Positions 39,701-48,502 of a DNA stretch of 60,000 bases are shown in pieces; position 1 is the first letter of the stretch; the number at the start of each line of letters is the position of its first letter. Position numbers and translations under genes: made by a program. Location: contig NC_092561.1 in assembly GCF_037975245.1 (NCBI RefSeq), positions 2,966,501 through 3,026,500 of the forward strand, read 5' to 3'. The notes under the pieces were generated by a model. It was given only the letters and a program-made list of their open reading frames with translations. It made no database searches and was not told the origin of the DNA. The stretch is from Apostichopus japonicus. Taxonomy: Eukaryota; Echinodermata; Holothuroidea; Aspidochirotida; Stichopodidae.

Positions 39701-40078
39701 GTCAGATTCTGAAAGCCTAAAACTTTTGAATTAAATTCTATCATCCTTGATAACTGTAGCATAGGTGATAGGTTTAGTCAATGGGACCTTGGCTATGCCA
39801 GGCATAGCCTGGTAGTGTAGGCCTAGGCTTACAGAGCAAATCTAGTCCAGACCAGCCTAGCCCTACTCCAAGGCCTAACTTAGGTAGGCCTAATGCCATA
39901 AATAATGTTAGGCGATCAAATACACGTCAACTAGCACAACAGAAGCACATTGTGCAGTATAGTCATAACATACCTGTATAAACTGTATTGTCAATGCGCT
40001 TTTACCAACGCCTCCACCTCCCACTACGACTATTTTGTGTGTCTGAATACTGTTTACGGCTGCGACTCCACCCGCCAT
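9634..40078 (-). CDS. RRAS: R-Ras family small GTPase, complete six-exon gene
   Basis: The coding sequence joins, in transcript order, 40078-39974, 34972-34885, 24858-24756, 21322-21214, 12814-12696 and 9715-9634. That is 606 nt including the stop, or 201 residues; from memory, mammalian R-Ras is about 218 and R-Ras2/TC21 about 204. All junctions are GT-AG and keep frame. Visible motifs are the P-loop GGGGVGKS (20-27), switch [10 protein letters not shown] (42-50), DTAGQ with the catalytic Gln at 71, NKCD (126-129), EASAK (154-158) and the terminal CVLL box (198-201). The family cycles between GDP and GTP at membranes and controls integrin adhesion, PI3K and Ral signalling. Wording such as [18 protein letters not shown] and KQCVID places it with R-Ras/TC21 rather than H/K/N-Ras, Rap or M-Ras. 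The ending CVLL is R-Ras-like, while parts of the G domain read closer to TC21, as expected for an invertebrate gene predating the vertebrate duplication. Introns total nearly 30 kb. Confidence 0.95.
12081..12190 (+). repeat. Dispersed repeat with hammerhead-like core, copy 1
   Basis: Shares about 110 bp with 33883-33998. The core reads TTGAAGA (12086-12092), a hairpin GATCC/GGATT (12094-12108) and GAAAC-GTC (12109-12116). This resembles the CUGANGA, stem II, GAAA and GUC arrangement of hammerhead ribozymes carried by Penelope-like retroelements. It is followed by TCAGGCCAACTT and GCAGTTTGCTAACA. Activity is not demonstrable from sequence. Confidence 0.55.
12309..12657. repeat. Degenerate 20-bp minisatellite
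   Basis: The unit is close to GGTAGGATGGATCAGGGAG, about 17 copies, purine-rich on the plus strand. It lies in R-Ras intron 5, about 40 bp from the exon 5 donor. Confidence 0.9.
12696..12814 (-). CDS. RRAS: R-Ras exon 5 (EASAK box and last helix)
   Basis: The exon is 119 nt between acceptor CTGTCACCACCAG| and donor ATAAG|GTCAG. It encodes [32 protein letters not shown] and HKLVRLI. The EASAK motif is the fifth G box, and NVDQxFHxLVRxIR is the family's C-terminal helix. The frame joins exon 4 in phase 0 and exon 6 in phase 2. A minisatellite begins about 40 bp past its donor in the intron. Confidence 0.93.
14207..15195. mobile_element. hAT-like non-autonomous element with a nested insertion
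   Basis: The ends CAGGGGTGGGCAAAC and GATTGCCCACCCCTG are inverted repeats of the type seen in hAT/Charlie elements. The target duplication TTTTAGAC (8 bp; 14199-14206 and 15196-15203) is exact, which fits hAT transposition. The interior is interrupted by a second element at 14360-14985; without it the element is about 360 bp, with no transposase. Confidence 0.92.
14360..14985. mobile_element. CATAGGCGTAGGAG element nested in the hAT-like element
   Basis: The ends CATAGGCGTAGGAG and CTCCTACGCCTATG are inverted, and the 8-bp target duplication TCTGTATT (14352-14359 and 14986-14993) is exact. The interior has three roughly 85-bp tandem units (cores GGGCAATATGCTGAGAATTT and GGGCACCTACTGAAAGAAGA). 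A right part containing GATGTAATAACCGATGAAAG also occurs near 41960 and 45590. Non-autonomous, probably hAT class from the 8-bp duplication. Confidence 0.92.
17480..17842 (-). mobile_element. MITE family A, copy 1
   Basis: About 365 bp, reverse complement of the copies at 32279 and 47908. The ends AAGGTGTGAAGACTCGCG and GACTAGCCCC...-type terminal inverted repeats (about 18 bp; GTCTTCAATGCCTTT at the other end) bound a non-coding interior. The target duplication is not clear. Confidence 0.85.
18580..18925. repeat. Pyrimidine-rich degenerate tandem repeat
   Basis: Built from TCCCATTCT, CCCTTTCTTCATCCC and CACTCTCCGTCCC words with roughly 10-24 bp periodicity. It keeps several frames open on both strands (Phe/Pro/Ser-rich on plus, Met/Gly/Lys-rich on minus); none is a credible gene. 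Confidence 0.8.
20782..21166. mobile_element. hAT-like MITE (CAGTGGCGGAGC family), copy 1
   Basis: The ends CAGTGGCGGAGC and GCTCCGCCACTG are inverted repeats. The target duplication GAGGAAAC (20774-20781 and 21168-21175) has one extra G before the right copy. About 385 bp and closely similar to 45047-45423. It lies 48 bp from the R-Ras exon 4 donor. Confidence 0.92.
21214..21322 (-). CDS. RRAS: R-Ras exon 4 (NKxD guanine-specificity box)
   Basis: The exon is 109 nt between acceptor TCTTTCAG| and donor GAG|GTGAG. It encodes [20 protein letters not shown] and then [16 protein letters not shown], including the guanine-binding NKCD box. The stretch [14 protein letters not shown] is almost identical to R-Ras/TC21 proteins. 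A hAT-like MITE ends 48 bp from the donor, in the next intron. Confidence 0.95.
21323..24755 (-). other. R-Ras intron 3
   Basis: The 3.4 kb intron contains a G run near 22022 and AT-rich sequence. A 117-codon minus-strand open frame (23190-22837) shows no recognisable domain. No second gene recognised. Confidence 0.6.
24756..24858 (-). CDS. RRAS: R-Ras exon 3 (switch II, DTAGQ)
   Basis: The exon is 103 nt between a pyrimidine-rich acceptor (CTCTTTTTTGCAG|) and donor AAG|GTGAGT. It encodes [17 protein letters not shown] followed by [16 protein letters not shown]. The glutamine needed for GTP hydrolysis (Ras Gln61 equivalent, residue 71) is present. From memory, mammalian R-Ras reads [13 protein letters not shown] here, so the only switch II differences are conservative (E to D, G to S). 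Confidence 0.95.
25915..26265. repeat. C/T-rich degenerate tandem repeat
   Basis: Repeated AATCCCCTCCTCCCAATCCT-like words with a period near 18-22 bp. No coding potential. Confidence 0.8.
29020..30935. repeat. Satellite of 89-bp units, about 21 copies
   Basis: The unit begins CTACCTCCCACCATAGGTCA, continues GTCATGGACCTCATACTGTA and ends AGCTATTCCAGTC. Some copies carry small insertions (CAGTACTGTACAC; ATACTGTAGGTCAG; CCTACAGGTAGTC). The right end is more divergent (CTGCATTCATTCCAAT variant), so the array probably expanded from the left or middle. Confidence 0.96.
32279..32648 (+). mobile_element. MITE family A, copy 2
   Basis: About 370 bp, with inverted ends TAAAGGCATTGAAGACT and CGAGTCTTCACACCCTTTA. 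The interior shares the TTTCCGTTGCTTGCAAGTGA and AGCTGGACCTGAGATGTCCA stretches with copies 1 and 3. No coding capacity. Confidence 0.88.
33883..33998 (+). repeat. Dispersed repeat with hammerhead-like core, copy 2
   Basis: The core is CTGAAGA (33888-33894), the hairpin GATCC-TGCTA-GGATC (33896-33910), GAAAC (33911-33915) and GTC (33916-33918). CTGAAGA fits the CUGANGA consensus. Relative to copy 1 the stem differs by one base but stays paired (G-C here, G-U there). Ends in a 17-nt T run after GTTTGCTAACA. Confidence 0.58.
34885..34972 (-). CDS. RRAS: R-Ras exon 2 (switch I, effector loop)
   Basis: The exon is 88 nt between acceptor TTGACAG| and donor GACA|GTAAGT. It encodes [15 protein letters not shown] and then [14 protein letters not shown]. 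The effector loop YDPTIEDSY is intact, and [14 protein letters not shown] is the R-Ras/TC21 signature. Phase 0 in, phase 1 out; the split Ile codon (A|TA) is completed by exon 3. Confidence 0.95.
34973..39973 (-). other. R-Ras intron 1
   Basis: The 5.0 kb intron contains one copy of an unnamed dispersed repeat (38450-39045), G- and C-rich runs (35740, 37405) and no recognised second gene. Confidence 0.65.
38450..39045 (+). repeat. Unnamed dispersed repeat, copy 1
   Basis: About 600 bp matching the reverse complement of 56722-57362 throughout, for example CTACAGTATCAACC, CAACGTTG and CCTGGATGCCAGTTA. No open frame or clear inverted ends. It could be a fragment of a larger element or an old segmental copy. 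Confidence 0.8.
39974..40078 (-). CDS. RRAS: R-Ras exon 1 (start codon and P-loop)
   Basis: This exon holds 35 codons. The ATG at 40078-40076 is followed by GCG, and the reading frame enters the GTPase fold directly ([15 protein letters not shown]). The residues at the positions of Ras Gly12 and Gly13 are both Gly, so there is no activating change. The N-terminal extension before the G domain is only about 13 residues; from memory, mammalian R-Ras has roughly 25, so this is nearer to TC21. The donor is CAG|GTATGT at 39974/39973, phase 0. Confidence 0.95.
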
Positions 40079-40480
40079 CGTACAATAATACTGTCTTTCT
40101 TGGCTAACTAAGATTGCTTATATCGTCAAAAGACATTGGAAATTACATAATCTGGTCAACGATGGTCCATTAATGGTTAAGATAAAACCTGTTTCAATGT
40201 AACTGTTAACCAGGATACACTTTGCTACCGTAGTAAGAACATCCAATCAATAACGTTAATCAGATCAAGTTGTCAACTCCCGTCTGCTGAGTTGACAGGC
40301 CTAACTTTGGATTAGTAATGGTTCAGGCTAACAGCAACACACAGCTGTAAATCTCGGACGTGACAGAACCGGGAAAAGTTAAATGTCAACCCGAAACGAC
40401 CTCGTGAATTATGGCGACATCGGCTGGTGAAATTGTTGGAACGGGGGTGATGATCGTAGTGAGCGCGTATTCATGTCTTT
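40079..40480. promoter_or_regulatory. Promoter-like zone upstream of R-Ras
   Basis: The sequence just upstream of the R-Ras start codon is visibly richer in CpG between 40340 and 40480 than the surrounding DNA, as expected near a transcription start. A plus-strand ATGGCGACATCGGCTGG at 40411 opens a short frame running divergently. No TATA box was recognised. The promoter call rests on position and composition only. Confidence 0.4.
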
Positions 40481-41510
40481 GATCTTTCTTGAATAATTCA
40501 TTCCTTGTGGTATGGGTGATGACTGGTAGGTGTGTGTAACATGCCCACATCGCCTAACATCGATGGGCTGAGATCATCGTACAGTACAGCAATTACTTAA
40601 TAACAGTAGCTGTAAGCCGTTCATTGTAATTGGTTCTTAAGATATGGATATCTAGTACGCTAAAAGTTTTGTAACTTGGTTGAACCACATTTATAACTGA
40701 ATATTCATCATATTATTTTGAACTAATCAGAGGTGAGCTTACGGTCTGTAAAATTGTGCTTTCAAATTGATTCACAGGAAAATGCCAACCCGGAAGTCAT
40801 ATATGATGTATGGGTTCGAGGTATGTAAATTACGCATGCACACAGGTTTGCAAAAAAGAGGATTTTGAATTTGCACCACGCGTCCACGCCCGATCAAAAT
40901 TTGAAAATGTTCACCAAAATATGATACCATGATATACACATGTTGAAAATACACAATTTATGTAAAGGCTAAATAGCAACAGAGTGATTAGTTGTGAACA
41001 TCTCAGGAAATTTCGAATTAGTCCTGTTGTTATGCGCGTAGAGTCTACTTTGCAGTGTAGCCTAACGGTTGATGGAATACGTACATAACAACTTATTGTC
41101 TGCAAAACATTCATGTATGCATTAACAAAAATTATACAAAGTTATCAAAATGATCATGATCATCTTATCATTCGATAACTTGCAAAAAAAGGAAAGGTAA
41201 ATTCTACTGCGTTGAATGTTGAGTCTATAATTGAAGTGTATAATTGCGACAATATGTAGTAAACAGTGTTTGGAGTGGTTATTAAGTTGGTCAACCATAT
41301 ATGCAAAATGTGATATAATGCTTCGTTCCGATAGTGAGGAGTAACTTGTGGTTGGCTAAATCAACAAACCTTCATTTTGTACTAGCGAAATATTTGTTGA
41401 GCAGAATTAGGTAAAATAATATATAGAAAGTTTGACATGTCCTGGGATACTAATGAATTCCCTGTTATTATAATATCAGCATATTGTGCGATAAATTTGT
41501 AGTCTATTCA
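40481..41510. other. AT-rich intergenic sequence
   Basis: No gene or bounded repeat recognised. Confidence 0.4.
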
Positions 41511-42281
41511 CAAGGGCGGCGGAAGCACTTTGAATCTGGGGGGGCACCAACGTCGAAGGGCACTTTGCAGAAATTCGATTGGACTGATGCAGCCTGATAT
41601 TTAGTACCCTTTATAACTCTTATTGTATTATCTTATTTGCGTATACACATCACTCCATCAACGCCCCCCCCCCCCCCCTCAAGGAAACAATGCATACTAG
41701 CACTGCAGTATCTAATGTGCAAATTGGGAAACAAGGAAAAAGACAAAATGAGGTGAAATCATTATAAAGTCCAAGTCCCTGCACACGCGATCGATACATG
41801 CATGAAAGCAAATGAAATATGTCAAAATACTGAAAGAAAAGTAATTTTCTATGTGTTTTTCAATGGTTAAACTGATATTATTATGATCATTATTATTGTA
41901 ACGACTTTGCCAATAATTCTAACCAATTTAGAAGGGTTATAACACGGCAAATGATTGTATGTTATTGGCATGCGATGTAATAACCTTTGCATGCCTATAT
42001 GATATGCACATTAACATGTTGAACGCGCGCGAAGCGCGCGAAAAATTTTGGTAATATTTTTCGGGCAAGTCGTTACAGCCCCCCAAATCAAATTGGGCTC
42101 CTACGCCTGTGGTAGTAAACATTTAAAACTTCCCGAAATATTTCATTCGACGTGGGTTTCGCTTTGTAAACTCTTTTTTATTTAGAAATTTTTATGTAGA
42201 AAAAGGGCACATTTTTAATCTGAGGAAAAGTGGGGGGCACGTGCCCCCTGTGCCCCCCCCCCCCCGGTTCCGCCGCCCTTG
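41511..42281. mobile_element. hAT-like element with CAAGGGCGGCGGAA ends
   Basis: The ends CAAGGGCGGCGGAA and TTCCGCCGCCCTTG are inverted and flanked by an exact 8-bp duplication TCTATTCA (41503-41510 and 42282-42289). The interior from about 41830 to 42107 is related to the right part of the CATAGGCGTAGGAG family (it ends GGCTCCTACGCCTGTG), so it is another nested insertion. No transposase. Confidence 0.92.
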
Positions 42282-42289
42282 TCTATTCA

Positions 42290-43418
42290 ACAGAAGTTTT
42301 CGTCTTCATTTTGTTCAAACTGATGAAAACGTATTGGTGTTAAGTACTAGCCTATCGTGCGAAATGTTCCTATAGTTTCACCAAATTTCACCAAACGTCT
42401 GTCTATATCTTTTGACTTGCTATTTACACGTAGGCCTTATCTCAGAACAAACCCCCACCCGTCAAAAAATTTATATTAATGAAATAAAAATTGCCTGCTT
42501 TCAATGTTAAAGCAATCCAATTTAATGATAATATATTTTGGAAACTTTGAGGTGCGCGTCCGAATTTGTCACACTTAATATGACCATATCAGCAATTTTC
42601 TGGAAAAAAAAAAATAGGCTACAACTGATTAAAAATTGGGAAATACAACACGATCGGACGATCCTCATGTTTTGAGAAAAATTTAGCCGGTAGATAATCT
42701 TCTGGAACCGTCAAGTTTTTATTATAACACGTTTATAGTTACAGTTAAAATTCTGACCAATACTGTTAATCTTGAGAAAGACAGTACGAAAATGTTTTTA
42801 CAACTAGAACGGGATACGAATCAATGACCGTTGTATTACAAGCCCATGCACTATAGTTTTCCAATTGTTATCCTATTTACTTACAAAACTGTTAAGTACC
42901 GAAAGATCAAATTTTTAAGACCTCTATTCAGTCGATAATGTTTCAGCAACATAAGATTAATACCTCATGGAATTTTACAATTGGTTGTGGAACTTTCATA
43001 AAGTTCGCAAAGATGAACATTTGACTATTGTTATTTTATGAAATAAAATATTTGTGTGCAATATGTTGACTAAAGCTGTTAGTCCGGGATCAAGAACAGT
43101 ACACCCATTAATAGAGGACGCTATATAGAAATGTAAACAGACTATGGTATACTTTTGCCAGAGTCGTGCCCCATGTATCCAGCAATGTAAGCCGGAATAC
43201 ATGATTGTGATCCCATAATAAAACTTGAGAGAATATTAAATTGTGTTTATTAATATTGTTTGTATTGTGCTATTTAATATCATGGGGAGTGTCACTATCT
43301 GGGGGAGGGGAGGGGGTCGGGGGGGGGGGGGTGTAGGTAACTGAGGGGAGCTCCTTACACTGGCAACTGATAGGGGCCTATACGGCTCTGACTGGCAAGT
43401 CCCATGGTGGTATCCAGT
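42290..43418. other. Intergenic sequence without a recognisable gene
   Basis: Mostly AT-rich; ends in a strongly G-rich stretch (43300-43333) with several G runs. Confidence 0.45.
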
Positions 43419-44201
43419 ACCAGTCAAAACGTCCCTTTACCAAAACGTCCCCGCTTTTTACCTAAACGTCCCCGCAGTCAAAACGTCCCCGTGAGTCAAA
43501 ACGTCCCTGCTTTTATAATCAGTTGGAATGCAAGTGTGCATGGATGTTATTAGTTCAAATCAAAGAGTAAGGATAAGTATAGTTTAGGTTGAAAACACAG
43601 TTTTAGGAGTGGGAATTGACTGTTATGAGGGCAGAAACATTTTTGAGTATAATTTTTTAGTAAAACATGTAACGTTACCACACTAAAGGTAATCGAACGA
43701 TATATTCTATACTTCAAAATGTCAAATATCAACAGGGGCACGTACCCGTGACAAAATTTTACTTCGTAAAAATAAACGATAAGTGATTTCACTCAATTTA
43801 AAATATTATATATATTGTAAAGTATACGCATCCAAATTCTTTTTTAATTCCTCTTGTATAATATTTTTTGATTTCCTTAATTCGTTAATTCACTGAAAAA
43901 CATATAGCGTATACCTTTTTCATACCAAATATAATTAAACGATATAGGCCTATAGTCCTTCATTATCATTTTATTTAGTGACTGTAATCCAACTTGGATG
44001 CCGATAACTTAGCCAAATTATAACTTAAAATTAATATATATATATTCACAACTGTGAATGAATGTGATAGACGGGGATAGACGTTTTGACTTACGGGGAC
44101 GTTTTGACCAACGGGGACGTTTTGACCAACGGGGACGATTTGACCAAAAGCGGGGACGTTTTGGTACGGGGACGTTTTGGTAAAAGGACGTTTTGACTGG
44201 T
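43419..44201. mobile_element. Inverted-repeat element with iterated AAAACGTCCCCG motifs
   Basis: The outer ends ACCAGTCAAAACGTCC and GGACGTTTTGACTGGT are inverted, and both arms are built of the 11-12 bp word AAAACGTCCCCG, about 5 copies on the left and 8 on the right in opposite orientation. The 550-bp centre is AT-rich and non-coding. Dense subterminal repeats are typical of transposase binding arrays. No clear target duplication seen. Confidence 0.8.
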
Positions 44202-44355
44202 AAGCCCCATGGTGACCTTATATACTCGATCGTTTCTGTCTTCTGAATATGGTAGTCTGATATAAGTCGTTATTTGGCACATTTAGGCTATAAATATAAT
44301 ATGCATGGGACCTTGTTCTAATTACTACCATAATTATTTGTTGTGTAGCCTATAT

Positions 44356-44540
44356 CAGGCGCGTATCCAAGATTTTCAAACCCGGGGGGCGCGAATTACT
44401 ATCTAAGCGGAGCGCCACCATCGGTTGGCGCGCAGCGTACAAGAAAATTTCTTGTTTTGAAACCCCCCCAGATCACCGGAAACGGCACTTCTTGGGCTTG
44501 AAATGACCAACCAGATGTACACTTTTTGCCTGAGAACCAA
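44356..44540. mobile_element. Fragment of a CAGGCGCGTATCCA-ended element
   Basis: Starts CAGGCGCGTATCCAAG and shares AAGCGGAGCGCCACCA, TTGGCGCG and GATCACCGGAAA-like blocks with 45820-45920 and with the CAGTGGCGGAGC family. The right boundary is unclear. Confidence 0.6.
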
Positions 44541-45023
44541 GTATTTCCTAATAGTTTTTTTTTTCCATCCATAACCTTTTTGAAGATTGTCAACCCGGCA
44601 CACATCATGTTCGACCTGATCGCATCTCCTGTGGGTCTTTGCTTTTGTAGGTGATTCTACGTCGCGGCCCACAATACCCGTCAGCCCCACTTTTCAAGGT
44701 TTTAAGCCCCATATTTGTTCAGAATTTGAAAATTCACATTTCTCGTGAATAAACTCACTTCAAAACATACCCATAATGTTGTACAAAATTTCATCTATGG
44801 ACAACCAATATAGAAAAAACTTCCTTCAACCCCTAACAGACCGGTCAAAATTGCACGAGTAGAGGGAAGTGTGATGTAGCATGTTGGTCAGAAAGTTTCG
44901 AAAATTCAGACACACTTAATGTATTGGTGTACAAATATTGCAACCTGTTATAACGGCTATTATAAAACTTGGTTGAAGGAAATGAAAAAAATAGCAGATA
45001 TTTCCGAAACCGAACACTACACA

Positions 45024-45700
45024 CATAGGCGTAGGAGGCGCGGCGGCAGTGGCGGAGCTAGGGGTATTTGTCAGGAGTGGCGAGAATGGTCTGGAGGGGC
45101 GCTTTCGACACTATCTAAGCGGAGCGCCACCACAGGTTGACGCGTAGCGTACAAAAAATTTTTGAGTAAAGATACTCCCTAGATCGCCGGAAATGACCCT
45201 TTCCGGGCCTTACTAATTTGCAGATAAACGAAGAATAAGGTGTCATCGCCAAATGACACCAACAAAATGTGACAAATGTCAATAAGTAGATGAGAGCGCA
45301 ATAAAAAAGTCAATAATCTAGAATAAGTAAAAAGTGGTAAAGAGCTGAAAAAGGCGCCAGCAGTCCATTTGAGTCCGTCAGGGGGGCATCCGCCCCCCTG
45401 ACCATATAGACGCTCCGCAACTGCGCGGCGGGGGTGCAGGCCCTAATTCGCCATTACTAATGTAAAAGAGAGTTTTGATATAATTGGACCTCCCTGCTTT
45501 TTATACATCTACATGAGACATGTCGTTGTTTACATTAGCATCCCGCGGTATACTGCGCAATTTGAACGGACCGTACGGTACATGATGGCATGCGATGTAA
45601 TAACCGATGCTTGCTTATATGATATTGACATGAACACGTTGAACTCGCGCGAAGCGCGCGAAAATTTTTGGCTATTTTTTCAGGCAAGTCGGACAGTTTT
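45024..45700. mobile_element. CATAGGCGTAGGAG-family element split by a hAT-like MITE
   Basis: Begins CATAGGCGTAGGAGG, is interrupted at 45047-45423, and resumes at 45432 with family-specific sequence (GCATGCGATGTAATAACC, then GCGCGAAGCGCGCGAAAA). The matching right end is not recognisable, so it is truncated or diverged. Confidence 0.75.
45047..45423. mobile_element. hAT-like MITE (CAGTGGCGGAGC family), copy 2
   Basis: The ends CAGTGGCGGAGC and GCTCCGCAACTG (one mismatch) have an exact 8-bp target duplication CGCGGCGG (45039-45046 and 45424-45431). The body is closely similar to 20782-21166. Non-coding. Confidence 0.92.
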
Positions 45701-45777
45701 GAGGCTTTTCATCCTGGAACGCCATTTTCATGCTCACTGATATGATGTGATATCTGCTGTTTGTGTTACAAATTCGA

Positions 45778-46477
45778 ACAGGCGCGTAGCGAGGAATTTG
45801 CCAAGGGAGGGGCGAAGCCTGTAGGCAAATTATCTAAGCGTAGCGCCACCATAGGTTGGCGCGAAGCGTACAAGCAAATTTTGGCCGAAAATGTCTCCCA
45901 GATCGCTGGAAATGACACTTCCCAGGCCTTGTTAGTTGCCTTTAAGCACTTTCTATTTTGAAATTTCTTAGCGATATCATTTAAAAAATGCTGAATGGGG
46001 GGGGGGGGCGGGAGGGCGCCCACATCCCAAAATGAGTCATGTTCCCCGACGACACGGTCGAGTTCGAGACCAGCCACAGTTGGTTTCATAGCACAATTCT
46101 ACACACGCGTTATGATAGACCTTATATAGTATATATAGATCATTAGTGAGAGAGGAAAATGGAAACGTCAAAAAATGGAGTTGTCGGTGTAAGGGGTAGG
46201 GTGAGTCACACTTTTACGAAATCATTGATCCGTCACTGGCTACCCTTCAGCGCTGTAATGATGTCACTGTTCTTCTTTCTCTTCCCGTTGTCTTCGCGTT
46301 TTGCCTTTACTCCCTCTTTTTCTCCTTTTTCTCTCTTTCTTCTTTTTCTTTTCCCTTCCTTCCTCTCCTCCTCCTCTTTTTTCCCCTCTTTTTTCCTTTT
46401 TTCTTCTCTCTTTTTCTCTTCTCTTTTCCTTACCGGGGGGCGCGCGCCCCCAACGCCCCCCCCTGGATACGCACCTG
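45778..46477. mobile_element. Element with CAGGCGCGTA / TACGCACCTG ends
   Basis: Starts CAGGCGCGTAGCGAGG and ends CCCTGGATACGCACCTG, an imperfect inverted pair. The right third is a T/C-rich low-complexity tract (46260-46435). The same right end could instead pair with the start at 44356. No target duplication found, so the boundaries are tentative. Confidence 0.55.
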
Positions 46478-47790
46478 TATATGTATAGACCCATTGTTAT
46501 CCTTATTTTACAATATCACGGATATAGCACCGTCGGTCGATCGAGGGAGTTTCCCTTTCATATTAATTCGCAGAGGGGTCTCCCTGACTCTATGCCCTGG
46601 CCTTTACAAAATGAAAACTTAATAAGTGAAATATAGGCCTAGTACTGTATAGTCGCGCCAATAGACCCATCGTAGCGTAGACAATAAATTGTAACAATTT
46701 CTGTAAGTTATGTTATCATATATTAGACGCATAGTTCCTTACTAATCCTAGGCTATATCTATTGGTAGGTAATGAAAGATAGTACAACAACATAAATAAT
46801 ATGAATAATGCTTGCAATTAAGATGCCCTAGTGTCGTAAATATATATTACATATGTTTATCATTTCATTGACTTATCTACTCAGTATGCATGAGGACTGC
46901 GATTAAGCCCTGACATATGGTCCTGACATATGGTTGCAGGTCAACGGTACGGTTAAGAAGACAATCAAATCATGTCGGCCTTTTCGTTTCTTCGAAGGAA
47001 TCTCATACGTTCTTAAATATGAGACTGTGTGAACCGGACATATTTTCAAACGATCATCGACGCTTGTTCTTCTAATTTATCGTGAAACAGTTTGATACGA
47101 TTGTGAATTGTCTTAAAATTAAATGGAATGTTATGGGTACAGTATATGCCGTTGATCTACTGTACTATTACTAGCCTACACAAAACCTTGGCTACAACAT
47201 TATTATTGCTAGCCTAGGCACACTTACTAACCTAAGCTGCACATACGATAGGCTAGAAATTCCATTGATACTACAGTAGGCCCACATATTATTATCTGGC
47301 TAGTAATTAATGTAGCCTAACTGTCAGTCATAACTCTGGCATTTCTGCATGCCATGCCAACATCCAGCTATCATAATCATGTCATTTGATGTAGTCTGTA
47401 AAGAGTAGTGGTAGTTAGGCCCTAGATTGATGTTAATATGCCTAATCAACATTTGGCATCGTATTGGTGCTGGTAGGCTAGAGTAGGAGTAATGGTCAGA
47501 CTAGCTGTACAGGTAGACTGATTAAGATCAACAATTATTATTAAACTATTGACAGAAGGGTAAAACCTGGTTAGCTAGAGTGCTAATCTCCCCCAAGATA
47601 TATGACTATTGCACCCTTTTGTATTTTAAGGTGGCTTAATTGTGAAATGCTTGTACCAGACCAGATAATCAAGCGGTAATAAAGATGTGGTGCTATTACA
47701 GATTGATAAAGCATTATAAGTATATTCTGGGGGAAGAAATGTTTTTGCTTTGCTAATATAGCTACACCACTTTTTATTTAAATTGAGTAT
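46478..47790. other. Intergenic sequence without a recognisable gene
   Basis: AT-rich; a 5' JIP exon could lie here, but none was recognised. Confidence 0.4.
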
Positions 47791-47794
47791 AGGC

Positions 47795-48480
47795 TAGTTG
47801 ATACTCCTTTAATTACTTTACCGTCCATTGTTATATCATTTTTCCAATTAATTGTTCTTCTGCCATTAAATCCGATATAGTTAGTGTTGTCTGCATTAAA
47901 TAAAATGAAAGGCATTGAAGGCTCGCCCCAAACCGTGTGCCGCGCTCTGAAAAAGTTAACTTTCCGTTGCTTGCTTGCAAGTGAAGTTTTCTGCTTGTCG
48001 CTACAAAATGCAGGCAGTAATGAAACGTGATACCTTGTTATCTTTAGCTGGACCTGAGATGTCCATCGCTGTATTGTTTGTACACTATGCTGTGGGTATT
48101 GACCGCAGCTTTATATGTACTAACTGTACACTAGTGTCTAATTACCGACTGTAGCAAGCTGTGTGAGTATTTTCTGGGATGGATGGTAGTGTCTAGAACT
48201 TCTGTTTCACCTCATTCGAAACTAGGTCAGATTACCGGCATTAAACTTTTCTTTTTGCGCAAGTCTTCACACCCTTTAATTGATAACCTATTTGCAGCAA
48301 GCCAATTAGCAAATTTATTTAGTTCAGTATAGACGATATCATGCATTCTATGGACTCTGTCGAACTCAAAGAAAATATTGGCATCATTAGCATTGAACAA
48401 AATAGTTCCAGCAAATTCTGACACTTGACAAATGTCATTGACATGTATATTATGAATAACAGTGGTCCTAATATTAATAT
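47795..48480 (-). pseudogene. Decayed LINE reverse transcriptase, split by a MITE
   Basis: Read on the minus strand from 48480: ILGPLLFIIY, a frameshift, NDI, then TILFNANDANIFF where the catalytic ADD box is degraded to AND, then TELNKFANWLAANRLSI. The MITE at 47908-48279 interrupts at this point. The reading resumes on its far side with FILFNADNTNYIGFNGRRT and ITMDGKVIKGVSTS, which fits the segment after the palm in non-LTR reverse transcriptases. It is a dead fragment of a CR1/Jockey-like LINE; the family assignment is uncertain. Confidence 0.82.
47908..48279 (+). mobile_element. MITE family A, copy 3, inserted in the LINE fragment
   Basis: About 372 bp, with inverted ends AAAGGCATTGAAGGCTCG and CAAGTCTTCACACCCTTT and the same interior as 32279-32648. 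It separates two halves of the reverse-transcriptase reading, so it is younger than the LINE fragment. Confidence 0.9.
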
Positions 48481-48502
48481 AAAGTAAATCTTCTTTTCAC
48501 AG

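Noticed and set aside
46159-46636. Overlapping open frames rich in Phe/Leu/Ser or Lys/Arg/Glu
   Set aside because: They arise from a T/C-rich tract inside a transposon-like element. The 5' METSKNGVVG start was kept only as a weak first-exon candidate in the findings.
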